Source of the DNA: Brevibacterium yomogidense
Lineage (GTDB): Bacteria > Actinomycetota > Actinomycetes > Actinomycetales > Brevibacteriaceae
Length of the DNA stretch: 64,000 nucleotides
Reading direction: 5' to 3'
Assembly: GCF_016107685.1 (NCBI RefSeq)
Contig: NZ_JABASY010000002.1
Span: forward strand, 806,001 to 870,000
The notes beneath the pieces were generated by a model, which worked only from the letters and a program-made list of their open reading frames with translations, was not told where the DNA came from and ran no database searches. Numbering within the stretch: the first letter of the stretch is position 1; every line of letters begins with the position of its first letter. This document shows positions 28,215 to 37,395 of this stretch, piece after piece. The position numbers and the translations under genes are program-made.

Positions 28215-29767
28215 CCGCCGGTCGCGGGGGCGGTCCCGCCGAGGCGGGAGCGCACAGCCGCACCGAACATCTCACCGCGCGTCCGATAGTCGCGGAACTG
28301 GTCCATGCTCGCGGCGGCGGGTGCCAGCAGAACGGTGTCGCCCGGTTGCGCGAAGGAACCGGCGAGCTCCACCGCACGGGCAGCGACGTCCTCGCCGCGG
28401 CGCGGATCGGCTCCGTCCGCCGACGAGTCGACGACCACCTCGGCGACGGGGGTGTCGGGGGCGTGCTCCTCCAGTGCGGCACGCAGAGCGGAACGGTCCT
28501 CCCCGATGAGGACGACCGCGCGGAGCCGGGGCACCGCCTGCGCGACCAGCTCGTCGACGTCGGCGCCCTTGAGAAGACCGCCGGCGATCCACACGACGGG
28601 GTCGCACGCGGCAAGAGCGGCGGCGGCAGCGTGCGGGTTCGTCGCCTTCGAATCGTCGATCCAGCGGACCTCCTCCGCTTCCGCCACGAGTCGCGACCGG
28701 TGCTCACCGGGGGCGTGACGGCGCAGACCGTCCCTGACCGCTCCGGTCGGGACGTCGACGGAGCGGGCCAGCGCTGCGGCGGCCAGTGCGTCCGCGATGT
28801 GATGCGGGCCGGGGGCGTCCATGCCCACCGCGTGGGCGACGTCCTCGAGCCCGCCCAGTTCCGCCGCGGACGAGTAGCGCTGCGGGATGTAGGCACGGTC
28901 GACGAGGACGTCCTCGACGACACCCACTTCTCCGGGGCCCGGGATACCGAGGGTGAAGCCGATCGCGCGGGCGCCCTCCACCACGTCCGCGTCTTCGACG
29001 AGCGACCGGGTCGCGGGATCGTCGACGTTGTAGACGCAGGCACGCGCCACGTTCTCGTAGGCGCGCCCCTTGTCGGCACGGTACGCGTGCGCGCCGCCGT
29101 GCCAGTCCAGGTGGTCGTCGGCGATGTTGAGGACGACCGCGGCGTGTGCCCCCATGGAGAACTGCCAGTGGAGCTGGAAGCTCGACAACTCGATCGCGAG
29201 CACGTCCAGATCGGGGTCGAGCACCGCTTCGAGCAGCGGATCGCCGATGTTCCCGCACGCCCGCGTCCGCAGACCTGCGGCATCCAGCATCGAGGCGAGC
29301 ATCGTCGTCGTCGTGGTCTTCCCGTTCGTACCGGTGACGACCAGCCACGGCGCGTCGTTCGCACCGCGCACCCGCCACGCGAGCTCGACCTCCCCGATGA
29401 CGGGTATGCCCGCAGCACGGGCACCCGCGATCACGGGGGAATCGGGACGCCAGCCGGGTGAGGTGACCACGAGGTCGAACGCACCGCCGCCCGCGGGCTG
29501 CGGCAGGGCGGACACATGTTCGGGGCCACGGCGGACATCGACGTCGAACACCTCGAGGATGCGGATGCGCTCCGATTCGTCTCGCGTCGTATTCCCGTCG
29601 ACGACCGTCACCTGCGCTTCACGCTCTGCCAGGTGCGCGGCGACCGGGAATCCGCTCACTCCCAGGCCGGCCACGAGGACCCGCATCCCCGAAAGCGACG
29701 AGTCCGGGCCCGCGAGCGCGGCCGGGATGCGGTCCGCGTCGGGGTAGGCGTGCGCGTGCTCAACCAA
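28211..29767 (-). CDS. murD: UDP-N-acetylmuramoylalanine--D-glutamate ligase
   Basis: Adds D-glutamate to UDP-MurNAc-L-Ala. The N-terminal Rossmann motif is VLVAGLGVSGFPVAAHLAE near residue 30, the P-loop VVTGTNGKTTTTTML near 145, with NIADDHLDWH near 215 and IAGGLLKGADVDEL near 400. The start is uncertain: the frame opens with a TTG at 29767 that overlaps the mraY end by eight bases and has no clear ribosome site. The next ATG at 29686 would remove 27 residues, which other actinobacterial MurD proteins usually have. The listed length is 518. Confidence 0.94.
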   Translation of the reverse strand: MVEHAHAYPDADRIPAALAGPDSSLSGMRVLVAGLGVSGFPVAAHLAEREAQVTVVDGNTTRDESERIRILEVFDVDVRRGPEHVSALPQPAGGGAFDLVVTSPGWRPDSPVIAGARAAGIPVIGEVELAWRVRGANDAPWLVVTGTNGKTTTTTMLASMLDAAGLRTRACGNIGDPLLEAVLDPDLDVLAIELSSFQLHWQFSMGAHAAVVLNIADDHLDWHGGAHAYRADKGRAYENVARACVYNVDDPATRSLVEDADVVEGARAIGFTLGIPGPGEVGVVEDVLVDRAYIPQRYSSAAELGGLEDVAHAVGMDAPGPHHIADALAAAALARSVDVPTGAVRDGLRRHAPGEHRSRLVAEAEEVRWIDDSKATNPHAAAAALAACDPVVWIAGGLLKGADVDELVAQAVPRLRAVVLIGEDRSALRAALEEHAPDTPVAEVVVDSSADGADPRRGEDVAARAVELAGSFAQPGDTVLLAPAAASMDQFRDYRTRGEMFGAAVRSRLGGTAPATGG

Positions 29768-30848
29768 GGTGCGACAGCCATTCGGCGTAGAAGAGCGCGA
29801 CCCCGCCGATCACGAACAGGACCGCGATGATCCAGAAGCGGACCACGATCGTGACCTCTGCCCAGCCCTTGAGCTCGAAGTGGTGCTGGAGCGGGGCCAT
29901 CCGGAACACCCGCTTCCCCGTCGTCTTGAACGACGCGACCTGGATGATGACGGACAGGGTGATGAGGACGAAGAGGCCGCCCATGACGACGAGGAGGATC
30001 TCCGTGCGCGACAGGATCGCGATCCCCGCCAGTGCTCCGCCGATCGCGAGGGACCCCGTGTCGCCCATGAAGATCTTCGCGGGCGACGTGTTCCACCACA
30101 GGAAGCCCAGGCAGGCCGCGGCCATCGCCGCCCCCACCATCGCGAGGTCCCTCGGGTCGCGGATCTCGTAGCAGCCGGCCGTCGCGGTGGTCTGCAGTGC
30201 ACAGTTCTGCGTGGACTGCCACAGATTGATGACGATGTAGCCGGCGAACACGACGACGGCCGCACCCGACGCGAGGCCGTCCAGGCCGTCGGTGAGATTC
30301 ACCGCGTTCGACACTGCGGTGACGATGAGGTTCGCCCACAGGATGAAGAGGACGAAGCCCACCGCGGCGCCGGCGAAGGCGAGGTCGATCGGGAGGTCGC
30401 GCACGAACGAGATCGCCGTGGAGCCGGGCGTGATGCCGTGCCGGTTCGGGAAGACGAGTGCCATGACCGCGAACGACACGCCCACGAAGCCCTGACCGAG
30501 GATCTTGCCCAGCGGACGCAGCCCTAGGCTGCGCTGCTTCGACACCTTGATGTAGTCGTCGAGGAACCCGACCGTGCCCATGCCGACCGCGAGCCAGAGG
30601 ACGAGCAGACCGGAGACGGTGGGGGCCGAGCCGGTGAAGAGGTGCCCGAGGAAGTAGGCGAGGACGGACGCACCGATGATGACGACGCCGCCCATCGTCG
30701 GGGTGCCCCGCTTCGTCGCGTGCGATTTGGGTCCGTCGTCGCGGATGAACTGACCGTAGCCCCGTTTGACGAGGACACCGATGAAGGCCGGCGTTCCGAC
30801 GAGCGCCAGCACGAGCGCGAGGACTGCTGCGAGGATGACAGCGATCAT
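29760..30848 (-). CDS. mraY: Phospho-N-acetylmuramoyl-pentapeptide transferase
   Basis: Ten-segment membrane enzyme that transfers phospho-MurNAc-pentapeptide to undecaprenyl phosphate, making lipid I. Catalytic motifs are GFLDDYIKVSKQRSLGL near residue 100, NAVNLTDGLDGLASG near 185, FMGDTGSLAIGG near 265 and PLQHHFELKGW near 330. A motif of KRGTPTMGG near residue 46 is also diagnostic. The ATG overlaps the murF stop by four bases. Confidence 0.97.
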   Translation of the reverse strand: MIAVILAAVLALVLALVGTPAFIGVLVKRGYGQFIRDDGPKSHATKRGTPTMGGVVIIGASVLAYFLGHLFTGSAPTVSGLLVLWLAVGMGTVGFLDDYIKVSKQRSLGLRPLGKILGQGFVGVSFAVMALVFPNRHGITPGSTAISFVRDLPIDLAFAGAAVGFVLFILWANLIVTAVSNAVNLTDGLDGLASGAAVVVFAGYIVINLWQSTQNCALQTTATAGCYEIRDPRDLAMVGAAMAAACLGFLWWNTSPAKIFMGDTGSLAIGGALAGIAILSRTEILLVVMGGLFVLITLSVIIQVASFKTTGKRVFRMAPLQHHFELKGWAEVTIVVRFWIIAVLFVIGGVALFYAEWLSHLG

Positions 30849-32308
30849 GGTGTGACCGTCACCCCTGCGATCTCATCGCCCAGGTATCGCAGGCCCGCGT
30901 CGTTCGAGGACTTGAAGAGCACGAGGTCGCCGGGCTGCAGTTCGTTCCGCAGCAGGTCGCGCGCGTCGGCGATGGTCGGCACCCACACGGCCTCGTTCCC
31001 CCAGGAGCCTTCGAGCTCCGCAGCCTGGAACGCGGGCCGGGCCCCGTCTCCCACGACGATCGTCCGGTCGATGTTGAGGCGGACCACCAGTTCTCCGACG
31101 TCGGCGTGCGCCTGCCGGGAGTCGTCGCCCAGTTCGAGCATCTCACCGATGACCGCCACGGTGCGCCGCGACGGGTTCTCCGCATCCCCCCGCCCCATGG
31201 CGGCGAGGGTCTTCAGCGCGGAGCGCATCGAGTCGGGGTTCGCGTTGTACGCGTCGTTGAGCACCGTGACGCCCGACGGCGAGTCGATGAGCTCCATCCG
31301 CCAGCGGCTCGCCGCACCCGAGGTGCGCAGCGTCGTGACGATCGCCCGCTCCGACAACCCGCAGCGGTGCGCGACGGCGGCGGCCGCCAGCGCGTTCGCG
31401 ACGTGGTGCTCGCCCAGCAGGGCGAGCTCCACGGGGACCGCGTCCCCGCCGGGGATCGACAGGGTGAAGGACGGTCGTCCAGTCGCCCCGGTCAGCACGT
31501 CCGTCGCGGCCACGACGGGCGCTTCGGACCCTTCGACGTGCGTCCGGCCGGACGCCGAGAACCAGAGGACGTCGACACCGTCGGCGAGCACGTCGGCCAT
31601 CGCCCTCACGTGCGGGTCGTCCGCGTTGAGGACCGCGGTGCCACCGGGACGCAGGGACTCGACGAGTTCGGCCTTCGCCCGGGCCGTGTTCTCGATCGAG
31701 CCGAACACACCGGAATGAGCGGTGCCGACCATGAGTTCGACGGCGATGTCCGGCGTGACGAGGGACGTGAGGTAGGTGAGGTTCCCGATCGACCGGGCAC
31801 CCATCTCCAGCACGAGGAACCGCGTCGATTCGTCTGCGCGCAGCGCGGTGAGCGGCACGCCCACCTCGTTGTTGTACGACTTGGGCGGCCAGATCGTGTC
31901 GCCCGCCGCGGACAGCAGGTCTCCCATGAGGTCCTTCGCGGTGGTCTTGCCGGCGGAGCCGGTGACCGCGACGACGGTGAGGTCACCGGATGTCCGCAGG
32001 GACTCGACGTTGAGCCGGGCGAGCCGGCCCAGGGCCTCCGTCGCGTCCTGCACGACGAGCGTGGGCAGACGCTCGCCATCGACGGACGGCACCGCCTCTG
32101 CGACGATGAGCGCTGCGCCGGCGTCGATCGCCGCGGGGGCGAAGTCGAGCCCGTCGCGATGGTCGCCCCGGCGGGCGATGTAGACGTCGCCTGCAGCGAC
32201 TTCGCGGGAGTCGGTCACGACTCCCGCGGAAAGCTGTGTGTCCGGCGCGATGCCGTAGAGCTCTCCGCTCGTCGCATCGGCCAGATCCTGTGCTGAGAAT
32301 GGCTTCAT
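30845..32308 (-). CDS. murF: UDP-MurNAc-tripeptide--D-alanyl-D-alanine ligase
   Basis: Adds the D-Ala-D-Ala dipeptide to complete the cytoplasmic precursor. The N-terminal domain has VTDSREVAAGDVYIARRGDHRDGLDF, the P-loop is VTGSAGKTTAKDLM near residue 115, followed by SYNNEVGVPLTAL and VLEMGARSIGNL, which are MurF features. The late domain has LNDAYNANPDSMRSAL near 325. The ATG at 32308 has AGGA six bases upstream and lies one base after the murE stop. It has 487 residues; a longer reading runs back into murE. Confidence 0.97.
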   Translation of the reverse strand: MKPFSAQDLADATSGELYGIAPDTQLSAGVVTDSREVAAGDVYIARRGDHRDGLDFAPAAIDAGAALIVAEAVPSVDGERLPTLVVQDATEALGRLARLNVESLRTSGDLTVVAVTGSAGKTTAKDLMGDLLSAAGDTIWPPKSYNNEVGVPLTALRADESTRFLVLEMGARSIGNLTYLTSLVTPDIAVELMVGTAHSGVFGSIENTARAKAELVESLRPGGTAVLNADDPHVRAMADVLADGVDVLWFSASGRTHVEGSEAPVVAATDVLTGATGRPSFTLSIPGGDAVPVELALLGEHHVANALAAAAVAHRCGLSERAIVTTLRTSGAASRWRMELIDSPSGVTVLNDAYNANPDSMRSALKTLAAMGRGDAENPSRRTVAVIGEMLELGDDSRQAHADVGELVVRLNIDRTIVVGDGARPAFQAAELEGSWGNEAVWVPTIADARDLLRNELQPGDLVLFKSSNDAGLRYLGDEIAGVTVTP

Positions 32309-32309
32309 A

Positions 32310-33848
32310 TCAATCCTGAACTCTACCGGCTGCGATGTGCGCCGTTCGTGAGGCGATGGCTTCGCGTGTCCGTTCCCGGTCGTCGAACGGGAGCTTCCTC
32401 CCCCCGATCTCCTGACCGGTCTCGTGGCCCTTCCCCGCGACGAGGACAGTGCCGTCCGCACCTGCGAGATCTACTGCCGCGATGATGGCCTCACCGCGGG
32501 ACGACAGCTCACGGAGGTCTTCGGCGGTGACGCGGGCGGTGCCCTGCGCGATGGCGTCACGGGCACCCTCCAGGACCGCGGACCTGATGGCCGCGGGGTC
32601 CTCCGACCGGGGGTTGTCATCCGTGATGATCACCACATCCGCGCGCTGGGCCGCCGCGGCCCCCATCGCATGGCGCTTCGAGGGATCGCGGTCGCCGCCG
32701 GCACCCACGACGACGACGAGCGGAGACCCCGTCCCGTCGAGTCCGCCGAGCACCTTGTCGAGTGCGTCGGGGGTGTGCGAGTAGTCGACGACGGCCAGTG
32801 GTGCCGTGTCGTGGACGCGCTCCATCCGGCCCGGGACCACCACCTCGAGATCGGCGCACGCCGCTTCCAGACGGCCAACGGGCTCACCCGCGCGGTGGAG
32901 CATCGCAAGTGCCAGCGCGGTGTTCGTGCGATTGAAGTCACCCGGGAGCGGCGACCGTGCATGCACAGTGCCCCCGCCCGGCAGCACGAGGGCGAAGCGC
33001 TCGGGGTCGTCATCGCGTGTGAGCAGGTAGTCCGGCCCGAGGTCCGGGTCGGACGACAGCGTGCGCACCGGGATCGTCGCGTCACGGCTCATCCGCGCTC
33101 CCCACTCGTCCTCGACGACGATCACGCCGGAGCACGAGTGCTCCGGGGTGAAGAGCTTCGCCTTGGCCGCGAAGTAGTCCTCCATGGTGGGGTGGAAGTC
33201 GAGGTGGTCCTGGCTGAGGTTGGTGAACCCGGAGACGGAGAACACGGCACCGTCGGCTCGGTGCTGCGTGAGCGCGTGGGACGACACCTCCATGGAGCAG
33301 ACGTCGACGCCCCGGGACCGCATGCGCGCGAAGAGCCGGTGCAGGTCCGGCGCTTCCGGAGTGGTGCGCTCACTCACTTCGCGCACTCCCGCGATCGAGG
33401 TCGCGATCGTCCCGATCAGTCCTGTCGTGTGCCCCAGCCGCACGAGGAGCGCGTCCAGGATGAATGCGGTCGTCGTCTTCCCGTTCGTGCCCGTGAGCCC
33501 GAAGAGGCGCGGAGCCTCCGGGTCCGTGCCGAAGACCTGTGCCGAGATGCCGCCCAGGACGGCCCGAGGCGCCCCCACCACGACGATCGACACCCGGTCG
33601 AGGTCGTCGACGGACGCACGGATGATCCGGAGGCCCTCGTCGTCCGTCAGGACCGCGCCGACGCCGCGCCCCAGGACGTCCGGCGCGAAAGTCGCCCCGT
33701 GCACGCGCGCGCCGGGCAGTGCCGCCCAGAGATCGCCCGCCGTCGCACTGCGGGAGTCCTGGGAGACGCCGGACACGGCACGGTCCGCCTCCCCGATGAT
33801 CCGGGCGGTGGGCGGCAGGCGCAGATCGGAGAGTCGCATCATTTCCAT
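32310..33848 (-). CDS. murE: UDP-MurNAc-dipeptide--meso-diaminopimelate ligase
   Basis: Adds the third stem residue. The P-loop is LTGTNGKTTTAFIL near residue 120, with ERTTPEAPDLHRL near 165, SSHALTQHRADGAVFSVSGF near 190 and LSQDHLDFH. The substrate-selecting motif near residue 410 is DDNPRSEDP. DNPR is the signature of enzymes that use meso-diaminopimelate, while lysine-adding MurE proteins have a different motif there. This implies meso-DAP peptidoglycan. Three in-frame ATGs (33848, 33842, 33839) compete as starts; the first overlaps ftsI by ten bases. The length is 512. Confidence 0.96.
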   Translation of the reverse strand: MEMMRLSDLRLPPTARIIGEADRAVSGVSQDSRSATAGDLWAALPGARVHGATFAPDVLGRGVGAVLTDDEGLRIIRASVDDLDRVSIVVVGAPRAVLGGISAQVFGTDPEAPRLFGLTGTNGKTTTAFILDALLVRLGHTTGLIGTIATSIAGVREVSERTTPEAPDLHRLFARMRSRGVDVCSMEVSSHALTQHRADGAVFSVSGFTNLSQDHLDFHPTMEDYFAAKAKLFTPEHSCSGVIVVEDEWGARMSRDATIPVRTLSSDPDLGPDYLLTRDDDPERFALVLPGGGTVHARSPLPGDFNRTNTALALAMLHRAGEPVGRLEAACADLEVVVPGRMERVHDTAPLAVVDYSHTPDALDKVLGGLDGTGSPLVVVVGAGGDRDPSKRHAMGAAAAQRADVVIITDDNPRSEDPAAIRSAVLEGARDAIAQGTARVTAEDLRELSSRGEAIIAAVDLAGADGTVLVAGKGHETGQEIGGRKLPFDDRERTREAIASRTAHIAAGRVQD

Positions 33849-35611
33849 TCCATCGGGATGTCGGAGGGTTCGCCCGTCGACAGAGGCACGCGCAGGTGCC
33901 GGAGTGCGAACCCGGTGACGTCGGAGAACACGGGTGCCGCGGACTGACCACCGTAGTACCCCTTGCGGGGACGCTGCAGGGTGACGGACACGGCGATGCG
34001 AGGATCATCGACGGGAGCGACCCCCACGAAGGACGCGGTGTAGCCATCGTAGCCGCCGCCCTCAGCCGCCGGCGCCTGCGCGGTGCCTGTCTTCCCGGCC
34101 ACCCTGTAGCCCGGGATCGCCGCGTTCCCGGCCGTCCCGTCGACGACCACGTGCTCCAGCATGTCGAGGACCTGATCGGCTGTGTCCTCGGACACGACGC
34201 GGGTGCCGGTCCCGACCTCGGCCGGGGTGTAGCGGCCGGAGGCGTCGACCGTGCCGTCGACCAGCTGCGTCTCGGGGAGCACTCCCCCGTTCGCGATCGC
34301 CGCGAACGCCGCGGTCGTCTGCACGGCGGTCGCCGTCATGCCCTGGCCGAACATCACCGTGTACTTCGTCCGACCGTCCCATTCCTCCGCGGGATGGACG
34401 ACTCCCGCCGACTCCCCGGGGAAGCCCACCGCCGTCGGCTCCGCGAAGCCGAAGCGCGTGAAGTACTCGTACCGCTGGTCGGAGGTCAGCCGGTCCCCCG
34501 CGAGGATCGTCCCGGTGTTCGACGACTCCGCCAGGATCCCGGCGAGTGTGAGCTTCTGGTCCGGGTGCGCGGACGAGTCGCGGAACTCCTCGTCGTTCGG
34601 CGCGGTCCATTCGTCGGGCACCGTGAATTCGTCCGTCGGCGTGTGCAGGCCCTCCTCCAGAAGCCCCGCGACCGTGATCATCTTGGCCGTGGATCCCGGC
34701 TCGAACGCCGCGGTGAAGACGCGGGCTCCCCGGTCCTCCGCGTCGACGGAACCGGGGGAGTTCGGGTCGACGGTCGGCGCTTCCGCCGCCGCGAGCACCT
34801 TGCCCGTGTCCACCTCGGTCATGACGATGGAAGCCCACTCCGCCTCGTGCTCCTCCGCCGCACGTGCCGCTGCCTCCTGCAGATAGTGCTGGATCGTCGG
34901 GTCGACCGTGAGGCGGACCCCCGTGCCGTCGACGGCAGGGGTGAGGCTCGTGTCGCCCAGCGGGATCCGCTCCCCCCGCAGACCGCGCTCGTACTGCTGC
35001 TGCCCGTCCTCACCGGCGAGGAGTTCGTCATAGCGGTATTCCAACCCGGCGAGGGGTTCCCCGTCGGAGCCGACGAAGCCCACGAGGTTGCCGCCCACGG
35101 CACCGGACGGATACGACCGGATCGCGTATTCCTCGAACGTGATGCCGGGGATGTCGAGCGCGTCGACCTCGTCGCGCACCTCACTGGTCAGTCCGGTCGC
35201 GACGACGTTCCACCGTCGGTCGCCGTCCAATTTCGGATGGAGCAGGCCCGGTTCCGTGTCGAGGACTCGTGCGAGGTCCTGCGCGGCACCCCAGGACCCG
35301 AGCAGCTCACCGTCGTCGTCCGTGTAGCCGGACACGTTCTGCTGATCGACCACGAGCCGGAAGCGGGCGGCGTTGTCCGCGAGCAGCGTCCCGTCCGCAG
35401 CCTGGATGGATCCGCGATGCGCGGGCAGCGGCACGGTGACGAGGCGGCCCTCCAGCGCTTTCGCCGCGGCCTGCTGCTGATCGACACCCTGGATCGCGAC
35501 GAGATTCCACAGCACGACGGCGAGGACAGCGGAGAACGCGACGGCGATGAGGCGGATGCGTCCGGGCGGGGCCAGCCGCCATCGCGTGAAGCGCCGTGAC
35601 GCGTGTCCCAT
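33839..35611 (-). CDS. ftsI: Septal transpeptidase FtsI (class B PBP)
   Basis: Monofunctional penicillin-binding protein that cross-links septal wall with FtsW, 590 residues. A short cytoplasmic tail and one membrane segment (LIAVAFSAVLAVVLWNLVAI) are followed by the pedestal domain with RGSIQAADGTLLADN. Transpeptidase motifs are the catalytic serine in FEPGSTAKM near residue 310, SSN in ESSNTGT near 370 and KTG in VAGKTGTAQA near 510. No PASTA domain is present, as in FtsI of other actinobacteria. It follows ftsL by 35 bp. Confidence 0.96.
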   Translation of the reverse strand: MGHASRRFTRWRLAPPGRIRLIAVAFSAVLAVVLWNLVAIQGVDQQQAAAKALEGRLVTVPLPAHRGSIQAADGTLLADNAARFRLVVDQQNVSGYTDDDGELLGSWGAAQDLARVLDTEPGLLHPKLDGDRRWNVVATGLTSEVRDEVDALDIPGITFEEYAIRSYPSGAVGGNLVGFVGSDGEPLAGLEYRYDELLAGEDGQQQYERGLRGERIPLGDTSLTPAVDGTGVRLTVDPTIQHYLQEAAARAAEEHEAEWASIVMTEVDTGKVLAAAEAPTVDPNSPGSVDAEDRGARVFTAAFEPGSTAKMITVAGLLEEGLHTPTDEFTVPDEWTAPNDEEFRDSSAHPDQKLTLAGILAESSNTGTILAGDRLTSDQRYEYFTRFGFAEPTAVGFPGESAGVVHPAEEWDGRTKYTVMFGQGMTATAVQTTAAFAAIANGGVLPETQLVDGTVDASGRYTPAEVGTGTRVVSEDTADQVLDMLEHVVVDGTAGNAAIPGYRVAGKTGTAQAPAAEGGGYDGYTASFVGVAPVDDPRIAVSVTLQRPRKGYYGGQSAAPVFSDVTGFALRHLRVPLSTGEPSDIPMEWK

Positions 35612-35646
35612 CGCGTGTCCTCCAGTCGTTCGTGGTCAGTCTCCGG

Positions 35647-36231
35647 TCATCCTGTGGGCGCCTTCTGGGCGGGGGCGGTGAACTCACCGGCGTCGCCGCC
35701 CACGACGGGCAGCCGCTCGGACGAGCGTAGGTTGGGGCGGACGTCATCCCTCGCATCGGCACGCGGTCCCGGGATCCTCACAGGGGACTCCGGGGCGGGA
35801 TCCGCCTGAGTGTCCCCTTCGGGGCGCGTGATCTCGCCTGTCGTGAGGTCGATGTACGCGGGAGACGTGTCACGCGTCATATCGTTCTCCTCCGCGTAGG
35901 AGGCGATGTTCTGCGGGCTCTCCCGATACGCGATGTCCTCGACGAGTCGATCTCGCTCGTCCTGGAGAGCCGCCTGCTGCTCCGTGAGCTCCTGCACGCG
36001 GAACGTCGAGTGAGACACGAGGATGTTCGCCACGAGGATGAGGACGACCCCTCCGAGGATGATGAGGACGACCCAGACGGCGGTCGGGAGCGTGGGTCGC
36101 GCGGGCTCGGGGAGAACCAGGCGCAGCCTCCGTGCGGAGCGCTGTGGGAGCGCCGCCGGAGAGGCCCGGCGCGGACTGGCAGGGGTCGCGACAGCAGGTC
36201 GTGCGCCGCTGGTGCGAAGGGGAACGCTCAT
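35647..36231 (-). CDS. ftsL: FtsL-like divisome protein
   Basis: Bitopic coiled-coil protein of the divisome, 194 residues. A basic cytoplasmic tail of about 55 residues (SPRRASPAALPQRSARRLR) leads to one membrane segment (LPTAVWVVLIILGGVVLILV) and a short leucine-zipper-like helix (VQELTEQQAALQDERDRLVE) followed by ASYAEENDM. Sequence identity within this family is low, so the call rests on this architecture and position between rsmH and ftsI. A Pro/Asp/Glu-rich tail of 80 residues at the C-terminus is longer than in most FtsL proteins. The ATG overlaps the rsmH stop as ATGA. Confidence 0.85.
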   Translation of the reverse strand: MSVPLRTSGARPAVATPASPRRASPAALPQRSARRLRLVLPEPARPTLPTAVWVVLIILGGVVLILVANILVSHSTFRVQELTEQQAALQDERDRLVEDIAYRESPQNIASYAEENDMTRDTSPAYIDLTTGEITRPEGDTQADPAPESPVRIPGPRADARDDVRPNLRSSERLPVVGGDAGEFTAPAQKAPTG

Positions 36232-37199
36232 CGGGCCTCTCCGATCTTCTGCACTGCGCGCAGCCGCACGCTCGCGGACCGCGGGTTGCGCTCGATCTCT
36301 TCGTCGTCCGCCTTCTCCGCTCCGCGAGTGAGCGGGACGAGCCAGGCCTTGAGGCTGTCGGGGACGATCGGCAGGTCCGGAGGCGCCTGGTCCTGGGTCC
36401 CGGCCGCGAAGATCCGCTTCACGATGACGTCCTCGAGGGACTGGTAGGACTCGATCACTGCGGTCCCCCCGATGTGGAGACGGCGGAGAGCCGCCGGAAG
36501 CGCTGTGGACAGCGAGTCCAGTTCGCGATTCACCTCGATGCGCAGCGCCTGGAAGGTGCGCTTGGCGGGGTGCGAGCGCTTCCGCTTCGCGGGACCGTCG
36601 CCGACGACCCGTTCGAGGAGTCCCGCGAGCTGATCGGACGTCTCCCACGGCCGCTTCTCACGGTCCGCCACGACGGCGCGGGCGATGCGACGCGCCTGCC
36701 GCTCCTCCCCGTAGTCCCGGATGACACGGACGAGATCCGTCTCCGAATACGTGTTGAGCACGTCCGCTGCCGTCATGCCGCGGCTCTGGTCCATCCGCAT
36801 GTCGAGGGGTGCCGGACGCGAGTAGGAGAACCCCCGATCGTCCTCGTCGAGCTGCAGGGACGACACCCCCAGGTCCAGCAGCAGCGAGCTGATCCGGTGC
36901 ACCCCGAGGTCGTCGAGGACGGACTCCAGTTCGTCATCGACCGCCTGTACGGGGATGAGGCGGTCGCCGTAGGCCTCCAGCCGCTCCCGGGCACGCACGA
37001 GCGCTTCGGCATCACGATCCAGCCCGATGACGCGGACGTCGGGGAAGGCTGCGAGGAGGCCCTCCGCATGCCCTCCCATGCCCAGCGTCCCGTCGACGAC
37101 GAAGGGGGCGATGCCGGCGTCACGGGCGGCGGCCACGCCTACGCCCACGAGTTCGACGCAGCGCTCCAGCAGGACGGGGGTGTGGGCGAATCGCTCCAT
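36228..37199 (-). CDS. rsmH: 16S rRNA (cytosine-1402-N4)-methyltransferase
   Basis: Methylates C1402 in the ribosomal P site with S-adenosylmethionine. The SAM loop is VDGTLGMGGHAEGLL near residue 36, VIGLDRDAEAL follows near 55, DLGVSSLQLDEDDRGFSY near 110 and ALRIEVNRELDSL near 218. The length of 323 residues fits. The start ATG at 37199 follows a 196-bp gap after mraZ that contains a 12-bp direct repeat, so a second promoter or attenuator is possible here. Confidence 0.96.
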   Translation of the reverse strand: MERFAHTPVLLERCVELVGVGVAAARDAGIAPFVVDGTLGMGGHAEGLLAAFPDVRVIGLDRDAEALVRARERLEAYGDRLIPVQAVDDELESVLDDLGVHRISSLLLDLGVSSLQLDEDDRGFSYSRPAPLDMRMDQSRGMTAADVLNTYSETDLVRVIRDYGEERQARRIARAVVADREKRPWETSDQLAGLLERVVGDGPAKRKRSHPAKRTFQALRIEVNRELDSLSTALPAALRRLHIGGTAVIESYQSLEDVIVKRIFAAGTQDQAPPDLPIVPDSLKAWLVPLTRGAEKADDEEIERNPRSASVRLRAVQKIGEAR

Positions 37200-37302
37200 G
37201 TCGCGCGCCTCCTGCAGGGCCGGTCGGTTCGGTCGGTCGACGCAGTGCGCGCCGTCCGTCTGATGCGCTGGGTCCAGAACCCCGCCCGCCTGCGCCCTGC
37301 CG

Positions 37303-37349
37303 CCGGGGAAGTGCGTCAGGACCTGCAGGCTTCGGAACCGGGGAAGTGC
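37303..37349. repeat. Pair of 12-bp direct repeats in the mraZ-rsmH gap
   Basis: CCGGGGAAGTGC occurs at 37303-37314 and again at 37338-37349, a centre-to-centre distance of 35 bp. The gap is otherwise noncoding and lies 104-150 bases before the rsmH start. The role is unknown; two copies spaced by about three helical turns are compatible with a protein site. Confidence 0.4.
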
Positions 37350-37395
37350 CCCGAAACCACAGGCGGGCGAGGATCTCGATCCAGCGCTCGAGTTG

